Part shown: in pieces, positions 22,903 through 33,129 of the stretch | How the letters are laid out: each line of letters begins with the position of its first letter | Position numbering within the stretch: position 1 is the stretch's first letter | From: Anaeramoeba flamelloides | Taxonomy: Eukaryota; Metamonada; Anaeramoebidae | DNA length: 64,000 nucleotides | Direction: 5' to 3' | NCBI GenBank assembly: GCA_027625915.1 | Contig: JANTQA010000020.1 | Coordinates: 1,240,001-1,304,000 of the forward strand | Notes under the pieces: model-generated | Databases searched by the model: none | Told to the model about the DNA's origin: nothing | Seen by the model: only the letters and a program-made list of their open reading frames with translations | Position numbers and translations under genes: made by a program

Positions 22903-24693
22903 TTAATTTAATTGATCTCTATTTGACAAATCATCTATATAACCATTTTTCAAAGGAGAAATTTCAGAATTTCTTTCTTTATATAATCTCCATTTTTCTG
23001 AATTTATATAACAAAAAAAATGAATGACCCTTTCCAAATTTGTTAATCTAGAGCCCAGCAATGCCTGTTCTTCGGTAAAGGCGGTTAAGGGGGTAGAATT
23101 CAGAAGAGAGTGGTCTGATGGGTTAATTGCGCCAAGAATTTCCAATTCATCCACTTCAAAGGCGGGTATTATTGTGGTGCTTTCAGAGTTTTTTTCAACA
23201 TTATAACTATTCGTGTTATTTTTTTTCTTATTATTCCCATTGCCATTCCTGCCTTCATTGCTATTACTATTACTGTTACTGTTGTCACTGTTATAATTAT
23301 TGTTGTTATTATTATTTTCATTTTTTAATTGATAATTATTGGGATCAATGTAATTATTATTAAACACCAAATTGTTATTCATAGTTTTATTATTTTGGTG
23401 CCAAGGGATATCAACTTCACGGAGCCCAGTATCCCAAAACAATGCCCACTCGACAATTTCTTTTAGTCTTTTTGTAAATATTATCGAAAATTGATCAGAA
23501 ATACGATGATCCATTGCAATTTTTGCTAAAAACGATCCTGTATAAAAATAGTGTTCAGATTTTTTATATAAATCATAGAGTTCGGATTCTAACAAAACAC
23601 GAGATCTAAACTTTTGGGTATAATGGAACGGTATTTTAATTAACACCGCTCGTAACCATTTTAATGATTTCACTAGCCACAGCGGTAATTTTGTTCTTGT
23701 TTCCTTAGGAATATAATAAATCTTTTTTTTTTTTTTCACAAAGCCAAAGCTAGTATTGTTGTTTGCATTCTTATTGAATTTGTTTGTTTCATTATCTGTA
23801 TGACGTAGCTCATCACTATTGTCAACCCTATTTGCTTGTAGGTGTTCGAGTTCCGGTTCTTGCTCAAGATCCATTTCCGTTTTAATTTCTTTTCTTTGTT
23901 GTAAATCTTGATTATTGGTTTCTTGGTTTAACGGGCTAAGTTTGTTTTTTAAAAACAGCTCCATTTCCTTTTCTTTATTTTTAGGATTTTTTACTTTTGG
24001 ATTTTTCTTTTTTTTTTTCTTTTTCCTTCCCAGCCCAAGATTATCTTGATTGTTATCCACTAACTCTTTTTTGATTTGGATTTTATGATTGTTTTCATCC
24101 CCTAATTGTTTTTTGAGTTCCGCTTCTAACTGCTCAAATCGACAATTTGGACAAAACCATTTGCCTTTCGGTGGCTCTGTGATTCCGACGCAACAATAAT
24201 GAAACCACTTCCTATCACATGTTTTATTATCACAAAACACCCAGTCCTCGTCTGGGATTTCCTTTCCACAACACCACGATTGAACTTCCTCTTCAGAGTC
24301 CCCAAATTCCTGGCTTGGCTGTAATTTTTTGTTTGTTGTTTGTTTGGTTCCTCTCGGGCTGGAGTTTTTTTTTGACAGTTTCTTTTTTTTTTTCTTTATT
24401 TTTTTTCTTGTTTTGGTTGGTTGCTTGGTTGAATGGATTGGTTGGTTTACATCGAAATTTGTTTTTTGTTTTTGTTGGATTTCTTTTTCTTTGTTTTGAT
24501 CTTGTTCCTTTTCATTTTCATTTTCGTTTTCGTTTTCGTTTTTGATTTTGGTTTGGTTTTCGTTCGTGACAGTAAGGTATGTGAATTTTGGATCATTGAT
24601 TAAAAATCCCAAGTAATTGGCTTGTTTTAAAAATTTAACTCCAATATATTTTTCTTCTGCCAACAATGAAGGTAGTGACCAATAGTCTTGCAT
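22903..24693 (-). CDS. GINS subunit PSF3 with an inserted ING-type PHD finger
   Basis: One frame of 596 aa. The N-terminus (YWSLPSLLAEEKYIGVKFLK, then YLGFL) matches the start of PSF3, and the family sequence resumes at 336 with LPLWLVKSL, HYFYTGSFLAKIA (381-393), ISDQFSIIFTKRLKEIVEWA (398-417) and LTNLERVIHFF near 555. PSF3 is part of GINS in the CMG replicative helicase. Between residues 45 and 330, inside the B-domain region, sits a basic linker and a PHD finger (140-184): C154-C159, H165-C168 and C181-C184, with ING signatures WFHYCCVG and PKGKWFCPNC. The first zinc pair is adjacent C141-C142 rather than C-x-C or C-x2-C, so one ligand may differ. Aromatic-cage positions look kept (W140, D155, W163), as in H3K4me3 readers. 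Asn-rich insertions occupy 435-500. Typical PSF3 is about 200 aa. No intron is visible. Family calls are by motif only. Confidence 0.85.
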   Translation of the reverse strand: MQDYWSLPSLLAEEKYIGVKFLKQANYLGFLINDPKFTYLTVTNENQTKIKNENENENENEKEQDQNKEKEIQQKQKTNFDVNQPIHSTKQPTKTRKKIKKKKKKLSKKNSSPRGTKQTTNKKLQPSQEFGDSEEEVQSWCCGKEIPDEDWVFCDNKTCDRKWFHYCCVGITEPPKGKWFCPNCRFEQLEAELKKQLGDENNHKIQIKKELVDNNQDNLGLGRKKKKKKKNPKVKNPKNKEKEMELFLKNKLSPLNQETNNQDLQQRKEIKTEMDLEQEPELEHLQANRVDNSDELRHTDNETNKFNKNANNNTSFGFVKKKKKIYYIPKETRTKLPLWLVKSLKWLRAVLIKIPFHYTQKFRSRVLLESELYDLYKKSEHYFYTGSFLAKIAMDHRISDQFSIIFTKRLKEIVEWALFWDTGLREVDIPWHQNNKTMNNNLVFNNNYIDPNNYQLKNENNNNNNNYNSDNSNSNSNSNEGRNGNGNNKKKNNTNSYNVEKNSESTTIIPAFEVDELEILGAINPSDHSLLNSTPLTAFTEEQALLGSRLTNLERVIHFFCYINSEKWRLYKERNSEISPLKNGYIDDLSNRDQLN

Positions 24694-27600
24694 TTGAAAA
24701 TTTGTTGTTGGGTTCCAAATGGAAAAACTATTTGAGAGATTAAAAAGAAGAGATTTAAAAAATGAAAATATTTTTTAGTGAAATTGCTAATAAAAAACTC
24801 TTTGTTAATCCAAATATTTGACTAAATTCATTAATTGAGAAAATTATATCTAATTTCGAAGACAATTCAGACACTTTCCAACACTTGAAAAGTTACAAAA
24901 GTTGATAAAAATGTCTTTTCTTTGAGATGATAAAAATGATCTATTTAAGGTATTATATCAAAGTACAACAGATTTCAGATCTTCTCGGTGAGACCTTTGA
25001 AAAGGATCTCGGTTATTACCAAGGAATAGAATGATCTTAACTTTAAAATTAACTTGCACAGAGCACTGAATCAGAAATACTCTGATCAAAATCAGTGTCA
25101 TTTAGTAAAAAAAATTTTTAATCTTTCAAAAATCAAGTTCTGTTTCAAAAGATATAAGATCGATGGTTTGACCATTTTTACAATTATAAATTGAGATTGG
25201 TTTTTTGGTGTCAGTTTGTAATTTGTATATATTTTTTCAATGCTTCTTTATTTGAACCCAACTCATACCTAAAAAAATTATTTTTTGAAAAAAAATATTT
25301 TTGAGTAAAATACTTGAACATTTTCTTGTATTTTCTTCATCAATGAATAAGAATATATCATTCAAGTTATTAGTCTTCTTTTCTTTTTCAGATTCACAAC
25401 TCAAAAAAATACATCGAAATCTGATTTACATTTTGGGTATCCATTTTGACTCTTATGAGTTAATTTTCAAAGAATTGAAAATCTTTTAAATTCATTTTAT
25501 TTCTCACATTATTCAAAGTTTTTGCCAATTTTTATTACCAGTTAAACCACAATAAATAATCTTTATAACAAGAAATAATAATGTAAATATAATGTTTTAA
25601 ATTTTGTTATAATTTTTTTGTAATATAAAAAAAGTGATTTATTCAATTTATTGAAAAATATTTGTATTTATTTCAGAAGGGATAATTTAAGTAATTGAAG
25701 TTTTTACTTCATTTCTAAATTTTGTCGAATAAATTTTGTTATTGTTATTAGATAAAATTTTTCTTCAAGATTTTTGAGAATTAAGTAATTTTGATCTCAA
25801 AATCAAAAATCATTTTTTTTATTTCAAAAAAGATTTTAATCATTCGAATGATATTTATGAATCAGACTAAACAATGTGTTTAAAAAAAATTCAAATTTTT
25901 ATTTAATTTTTTTGTATTTTTTTAAATCAAGAAAAAGAAATAGACTTTTTTCAAACTCTACGAAATAACTAATAGTTGTTAATTTATACATCTAAAATAT
26001 ATTGTGAAACGTTTGTGAAATTTATATCAGATAAAAATTTATTTAATCAACCACTTGATTATTAGTTTTATGTGTTGAAATTTTAATTGAAATATTTAGA
26101 ATTAAAATTAATAATGAAATATATATATAAATATATATTGGAGATCAAGACTTCCTAATAAAAAGAAAAATATGAAATGCACTTTTTGAGAATTAATTGA
26201 ATTTTTAATAAAAATAATTGGTTGCTTTTCTTTATTTTGTTATTAGAAAGATATGAATTTTTGATTTTAAAAAATATACTTAAATGAATTAATTATTTAG
26301 ATGTTACTAACTCATCTTTAAATAAACCAACATATAAATTACAAAAAAAAAACAAAAATTATGCATTTCAAAAAGTTTTTATTTTATTTTTTAAAAAATA
26401 CTAGCTAATAAAATATTTTGTTAAATGTGAGAAAAATATTGATTATCACATATTTCTATAAAATTTCCTAATTTTTGAAAAATCAAAATAGAATCTTTTT
26501 TTTCTTAATAAATCGTTCTCGTGACTGTTTTATAAAACAGTAAAAAAAAAAAAACAAGAAAATTACTTCTTAATAATTTAGAATCTGTAATCTGTGAATG
26601 GGGGGGGTTAGTGTTTTATTTACAACTGAAAAGTAATATTCAAATTTCCACTTTAAAATATCACAAAAATCATTTTTTTTTCAACAAGATATTTGAAGAA
26701 ATATTATGTAAATAAAGCTTTTAGTATTTTGAAAAATGATATACAATAGATAAAACACAATTATATTTAAATAAAAACTATCGAGATGGATTATAAATTG
26801 ATATATCTACAACGAAAACTTTTAGAACTCATTTGAATTGTTTTTTGTTTTTGAATTATTCCCTATTCTTTAAATAATTTAATAAATCTTAATGAGTTGA
26901 ATAATGAATATAAATATAAAATAATTTGAAAGAATATTTAAAAAAATTTTTGTTCACAAAATTGGTTTTCAAAAACTAATTTTTTCATCATGATAATAAT
27001 AATCTCAAAAAATGATAATTTTTCAAAAAATAACAATAATCTCAAAAAAAAAATTATAATTGGAAAAAATTTCCAAATGTATATAAATTGATAGATGGTG
27101 AGTTGTGTTGTAATGGATGAATCACATATGTAAAAAGTATTTCAATAGAAATTTGAATAAAAAATAATTTTTGGAAATTTGAAAATTGAAATCATTTTTT
27201 CTCATTTTTTCAAATTTTTGCTTTCTTTACATTTTCAATACCTAATTATTGTATATATTTTTTTAACAGGCTCTAGAACCGCTAGTAAAAGACTTTTTCT
27301 TCTTTTGTTATTGATAACATAAAAAATTGTAATTAATTTCTATTGGAATTTTATTTTGATCTTCAGATAAGATCAAGATGAACATTATTGTATTTCTCAA
27401 TAATATCTAAGAATTTTCATTTTTTCAAATTCTTAAGAAAATTTTTTTTAGAATTACTTCATACCTGTTATCAACTATTCTTTGATGTTTTTTATTATAA
27501 TTATTTTTTATTTCATCTTCAAAGGTTAATTATCAAAATTAATTAACATTTGTAAAAAAATGTTGTTTGTTTTTGATCCCCTTTGAATGACACATAGTTT

Positions 27601-29279
27601 ACAATATCATTTTTTGTGACATTATAATTCCTTTTTTCTGGAACGAATTCTTTACATATTTCCTTAATAAAATTAAGCACTTTTTATTTTGATTAATATT
27701 TTACGAAACATCGCCTTATAACTTAATTCAATTAACCACTGGGATCAATTTTTTTAGAATTCAAACACTCTCAACTTTTGAATATCGAAAATATTTTTTG
27801 AAATTAGTGTACACTTTTTTATTTTTTTTTGAAAAATTGGGGTTGAGAAAATTTTGAAATTAAAGAATAAGTTAATATATTAAATTAGAATATTTTCCAG
27901 AGAGTTTATATTTTTGGTTTAACTTTTTTTTTAATTTAACCATTTCAAAATAAAAAAAATCATTTGAAGACCAAATTAATGCCTTTAGTGAAAAAAATAT
28001 TCCGATAATCTAGAAATTATTTTAGCAAATGGGTCAAAACAAGACATTGTATATAAAAATATACATAATTTCAACTTTGAATTCAATAATTTTAGAATAA
28101 AATGTTTTCAAGAAAAAGTCAAATTGAAACTTTATTTATTTTTATCTTTTCATGATTTTTTTTTTATTTTTTTAAAGGAAGGTATTTGACCAGTTTTCCA
28201 TTTTTAGTGTTTTTTGGGTCGTAGGGACATATATTCAGCCTCTATAAAAAAAAATTATATTTTTTTGACTTTTTTTTCATTAATATAAACTAGATTTCAA
28301 AAATTTTTACTCACTTTATAATGATAAAGGAACTTGTTTTGGGGGTTTATTACAGTATTATACTCAAAAAAATATTTTCAAATTTTTGGATCAGAATCAT
28401 TTTTTCTAATTTTGATAATTTTAGTTTTGCTTTTTGAAATTTTGTTTTTCTTTTTCTTTTTTTTTTTTTTAAAATCGCATTTTATTTTTTTTTCGATTTT
28501 TTTATTTGTAAAAGATCACCGAAAAAAAAAATAAATCTTTGAAAAGACAAATAATCACAAGAAAATTTGAAACCATGTCATGTCTTTTAAAATGAATTTA
28601 TTTATTAGTAAAAAATCTTGTTGTAAACTTTTTTTGAGTGAAAGTTTAAGTTATAGTAAAATCAATAATTTTCCTTTAAAAAATTACAATTCACATTTTT
28701 TTAGTTTTTGGTTTTATTTTTTTATTTTTTAAAATATCAGATTAATAATATTTAAGAATGATTTAAGTATTAATTACAAGTCAGGTTTAATTATTTGTTA
28801 TTCTTGAATACTAAAGGATATTATATTTTGTTTTCGATTTATTATTTCGGGTGAGTAACAATTTTTGAAATCGTGTTTATTTAACATATACACTTTTGTT
28901 AAGAAACATAAATAACAAAAATATTAGAATTTTTAAGAAATATCTCATTCTTTTTCGAGTGAAATATAGAGACACACTTTCAAATTAAACATAAGATATT
29001 TTAAAAAAAAAACCAAATTTTAAACAAGAAAAAAAATCAAAAAAAAAATGTGAAGATTCAATTCTTGTCTTTGTTTATTTTTTTTTTTTCGAAATAGGAT
29101 AAATATTAGTAACAAAAACAACATTTAAATATCTCATGACACATAAAAAGAAAAACAATTCAGTAATCTTGATACTCTTTTGTGGAAAAAAAAATAGATA
29201 TATTTATAATCAAAAATAAGAAGATAAAGGCGAGATAATTGTTATCTGAAATTCTTTTAAAAGAAAGAATTCAAGGAAA
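24694..29279. other. Long intergenic region, 4.6 kb
   Basis: The largest stretch without a supportable gene. Short frames here are Phe/Lys-rich homopolymer products. It includes a G run at 26599-26606 and a T run near 28450. No RNA gene or repeat family shared with the rest of the window was recognised. Confidence 0.4.
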
Positions 29280-31307
29280 TTAAAATTTCACAAGTCCATT
29301 AATTAAACCACTTTCACTACGTGTAATTGATTTAAGTAAGATTTCACCCTGTTTCCAGCCATACATTTTCTGGAGATCATTGATCACTTTGTCTGTGCCA
29401 AAATAATTGTGAGTTAAAACGGAAGATTTAAACATTTCTTTTGAGACAGAATATTTCATGGAAAGTTGAGAGGGGTAAAATGTTCTTTCCACAATTGGGC
29501 TTTTGAGGCCATGTCCAAATGTCACACAATCGTGACCACCAATTTCTATTGTGTGCTTTGAGTCGAGCACAAAGCTGTAAACATAATCACAGGATTGGTA
29601 GATGGGTGTTTGAATTTCGCAGGGGAATACCCATTGTCCGTTTTTGCGCATAGGGTGCCAGGGCGTTATTTTCAGATCACCAATGGTTACTAAATTTGTT
29701 TTCCCTTGGCTGCATTCAGTTTTTACGACACAAACAACCTTTGCGCCGTTCTGAAGAACATCTCCCTTTTTAACATCTTTAACAGGCTTGGTTTTGTTCT
29801 TTTGCATCAAAACAGGAGAGTTTCCATGGAAGCATGCATTATTTGAATCATCATACCAGGCCATATCGATTTCTTCACTATCATAATAGTAGTCGCTGTG
29901 AGTTGGTGGCTTCATGTTACAAAAGGTGTCGTGTATCAGGTCTTGTATTATTTTGAACCCCTTACCGCCATAAAATTGCACGCCTGGATCTTTAAAGTTG
30001 TTACAGTATTCGCCTCGATGCGCAGACGACAGCGATGGCAAATAGTGTTTCCCCCATCTTTCGAACCAATCCTTTCTACTTAATGCTTTTTTAACTTCGT
30101 TGACATCCTTCGAAATCGCTTCAAGATAGTCATTATCAACAAGTAACTTTTGGAATTCCACCATTTTGTCAAAGCCCTCTTTGATGTCGATCTTCAAGCA
30201 CTGGTTGATTAATTGTTCGAATTCGTTTCGTAACCATTGTATTTTGATATTCTCGTCGTTCGCCTCAACAATGACATTTCCGACAGCTTCTATATTCACG
30301 ATTTCATTGGAGATGGAGTCTCTATATTCCAAATATGTTTTCAGGTATGTCGTTGTATTGGAGCCAACTTTGAATCCCTCGTTGGGGAACTTGTTTTTAA
30401 TCAGGATGTGTCTTGGTTGCCCATGGTGAATGTGGCTGATTGGGATTGTCAGTCCCCAATTGGAAGTTGTGGCATCAAAAAATTGGCTTTCATCGATTTC
30501 AACATTGTTCGTTTTTTCAATTTTCAGGACTGCGTGCGTTGTTTTTGTAACCATAATGTTACTGAGTGTATTGATGAAACACGTACCAACAAACCCTGGG
30601 TCGGGAATGAAGGAAAAGGTTCCGTTGCCGATTTTGGAAATATCAACCAACAGTTCAGTCATTAAATAGTACCCAAACCCAAAGGTATGAATCGAGCAGT
30701 CGAGGTTGTGTTCGTCCAAATACGATTGTAACTCAAAAAGCTCCCCCTTGGGTGGCCGTTCATTGGGGTCGCCGTCTGTTAACAGTAAAATATGTGCGTT
30801 TTTGCAATCACTTTTTCGAACCATCTCCAAGGCAGTCAAAAGACCATCCCAGATGTTTGTGCAGGTTAGCGGTTCAAGTCCCTTCACAGCCTTCTTGGCC
30901 TTCTTTTTGCCTTTCTCGTTCATGAGGGTTATTGGTAGCTCCTCTGTTGCCTCCTTGCTATATGAAACTAACCCAAAGCGGCCCGAGCAATTTTCAATAA
31001 TTGTGTTACATGCATGCTTCACTAAGTCGAGATAAGACAACCCGTCCGATTCCGTTTGCCCTTCAGGATCTTGTCGCGTCGCCTCAATTTCCATAGAGCC
31101 TGAAACATCAACCACAGCAATGATGTCAGCATGGACAGTGGTAATAAGTGGTGGGGGGTTCAAGGTTATTAAGGAATATGTTCGATCAGAAATAATATCA
31201 ATTTGAATGTCCTTTGTGGTTTCTTTGGTTTTTTTCGTTTTTTCACTTTTTTCCGTTCTTTTCGTTTTTTCGGTTTTTTCGTTAATGGTTTGTTTTTTTT
31301 CAGTCAT
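29280..31307 (-). CDS. VWA-Vwaint-Vint protein (von Willebrand factor A domain with Hint/intein-like domain)
   Basis: Single frame of 675 aa. A Lys/Thr/Glu-rich N-terminus (1-34) precedes a VWA domain (about 60-255) with an intact MIDAS, DVSGS at 67-71, and supporting LTDGD at 176-180. Residues about 360-455 carry the Vwaint region (WGKHYLPSLSSAH, NNFKDPGVQFYGG). From 490 a Vint domain begins: ACFHGNSPVLM with candidate nucleophile C491, VKDVKKGDVLQNG, TPWHPM with H551, and IEIGGHDCVTFGHG at 587-600. Vint belongs to the Hint fold shared with inteins and hedgehog, so autoprocessing or ester formation at C491 is possible but not shown. Similar proteins occur in amoebae, ciliates and fungi; the cellular role is poorly known. 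No signal peptide or membrane segment is seen. Base composition is closer to the seven-TM gene than to the AT-extreme BEACH gene. Confidence 0.9.
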   Translation of the reverse strand: MTEKKQTINEKTEKTKRTEKSEKTKKTKETTKDIQIDIISDRTYSLITLNPPPLITTVHADIIAVVDVSGSMEIEATRQDPEGQTESDGLSYLDLVKHACNTIIENCSGRFGLVSYSKEATEELPITLMNEKGKKKAKKAVKGLEPLTCTNIWDGLLTALEMVRKSDCKNAHILLLTDGDPNERPPKGELFELQSYLDEHNLDCSIHTFGFGYYLMTELLVDISKIGNGTFSFIPDPGFVGTCFINTLSNIMVTKTTHAVLKIEKTNNVEIDESQFFDATTSNWGLTIPISHIHHGQPRHILIKNKFPNEGFKVGSNTTTYLKTYLEYRDSISNEIVNIEAVGNVIVEANDENIKIQWLRNEFEQLINQCLKIDIKEGFDKMVEFQKLLVDNDYLEAISKDVNEVKKALSRKDWFERWGKHYLPSLSSAHRGEYCNNFKDPGVQFYGGKGFKIIQDLIHDTFCNMKPPTHSDYYYDSEEIDMAWYDDSNNACFHGNSPVLMQKNKTKPVKDVKKGDVLQNGAKVVCVVKTECSQGKTNLVTIGDLKITPWHPMRKNGQWVFPCEIQTPIYQSCDYVYSFVLDSKHTIEIGGHDCVTFGHGLKSPIVERTFYPSQLSMKYSVSKEMFKSSVLTHNYFGTDKVINDLQKMYGWKQGEILLKSITRSESGLINGLVKF

Positions 31308-32690
31308 AGCTAAAATTAGAAAAGATTAAAATATGATTTGATATCTCAGAAAATCTGTTTTTATAAGACTTGGGACAACAGTTTCACTTAATAACCTTTT
31401 TGAAAGTAAAGTCTAATAGCTTCAGGAACTTTGGTCTTTTTGGATTACAGATTTATTTTTAGCAAGAGAATGTTCAAAAATTGATTTTTTGTTCTCTACA
31501 AGTTTTCAAAGTTGTAATAAACAGGATTTCTTGACTACTTTATACATTTTGTGTTTTTTGAAAAGTCATTATTCAGAATGAATGATTTTTGAAATAAGTA
31601 TATATTAACAACTTTGAGTTCAACAATTTTTACATAACTAATTAATTTAAATCTTTTCTTAAACCCAAGACACAAATATTTTCATAATCATTAAAGTTCA
31701 GTATACCCAAGTCAAATATAATTTCTTACAAATTAAAAAAATCAAAATCAAAAAAAATTAAAAAATTGATCAAGAAAAAATATAAAAATCATTTATTTCT
31801 TGATCTTCTCTGTAACTTTGGATATAATTACTTCTACTTTGTTGGGTTTTATTTTTAATTCTTCATGGAAATAATTTTGTTTGGAAAATATTTAAGATCA
31901 AATTACTTGTTATTTCGAAATAATTCACAAAACGCTCATAACTTCTATTTTCATTTTATTTATCTAACTCTAGTTTGGTGATTGCAAAAAGTGACGTTTT
32001 TTAAATTCTTCTTTAGAAATAAAGAATTATTGGATATATTCGTTTGATTTTTAATTCTTTTTTTTATTAATTCGTAAAACTTAAATTAATTCTGAGTCAT
32101 TTTAGAAATTTTTTCTCAATTTTTTCAAAAATTTTACCCAATTTTTCTTTTGTTAAACATTTTGTAACTACTTAGTTCCAAGAATTCAATCCACTTCCTT
32201 TCATTTTTGAAACAGTATTCTTTATTTTTACTTTGTTTGATAAAAAATATTTGAGAAAAAAATTAGAAAGTATATTTCAGAAAAGGTTTTTTTAATATAA
32301 TAATAAATTGTAATGGGGTGAGAAACTCAAGCTATTGGCATGTTTTTATTCTACTCATTAAGAAGTTAAAGTCTACAAAAACGTCTTTGGAAAAATATAC
32401 TTTTATCAATTTTTTTTATAACTTTTTTTTTAACAAATTTATTTGGAAAGTTGATTTTTAGTGTTTGATCTTCTAAAAGAAAAGATTTGTCTAAAATGAA
32501 CACCTTTTCAGGTCTATTTTTTTGGTTTAGTCTGGAATAATTTCAACCATCCCCAGAAAAACATTTCTTGATTCCAACACCAAATTTAAGAAAAACAAAA
32601 AATTTTAGTAAAAAAAATTATTCAAAAAATGAAAAAATTTGAGATTCTACTCTGAATTACTCATGATTAATTTGTTTCATTTTAAAAAGA
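31308..32690. other. Intergenic region upstream of the VWA-Vint gene
   Basis: It includes the presumed promoter of the minus-strand gene. Nothing else is recognised. Confidence 0.35.
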
Positions 32691-33125
32691 GGGTAGCGAA
32701 TGATAGTTTAGTTTCAAAGTTTCAATATCTTATGTGAACTCAAATATCTTCTTTTAGTAAGATTCTTAAAATAGTCAATGCGACACTTTAACTAAATGAA
32801 TCAAAATAAAAAGTGTATTTTCTTGTTCAAGAAGATCTATACATTAAACGATCGAAGATCAACAATAAAATCTAAGTAAAAATGGTATTGGTTACTGAAA
32901 GTTCTATTATTAAAAAAGAAATCCTAAAAATAATGGATCAAATTTGAATATTTTTCAAAGAATAATGTGTTAATTTTTGCAGAAAGTTTTTCTCCAAACA
33001 AAAAAATCAGAAATTTAAGAAAATTTAGAAAAATTTTTAACACATTTCATTCCTATTTTATAATTTACTTGTAAGAAAATGGTAAAAGTTCAAAATTTTT
33101 TTGAACTTAGGTTTGATATTGGAAT
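32690..33125. repeat. Dispersed repeat family I, copy 1
   Basis: It resembles 63480-63850: aagatctatacattaaacga against agacctatacattaaccaat, then aaatcctaaaaataatggat against aaattctaaaaataaaggat, and catttcattcctatttta against aatttcattcctaattta. It is diverged and old, its ends are not defined, and it carries no frame. Confidence 0.45.
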
Positions 33126-33129
33126 TATA

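Noticed and set aside
29898-31035. Several plus-strand frames of 60-140 aa over the VWA-Vint gene
   Set aside because: They are antisense shadows of a well-supported gene with intact domains.
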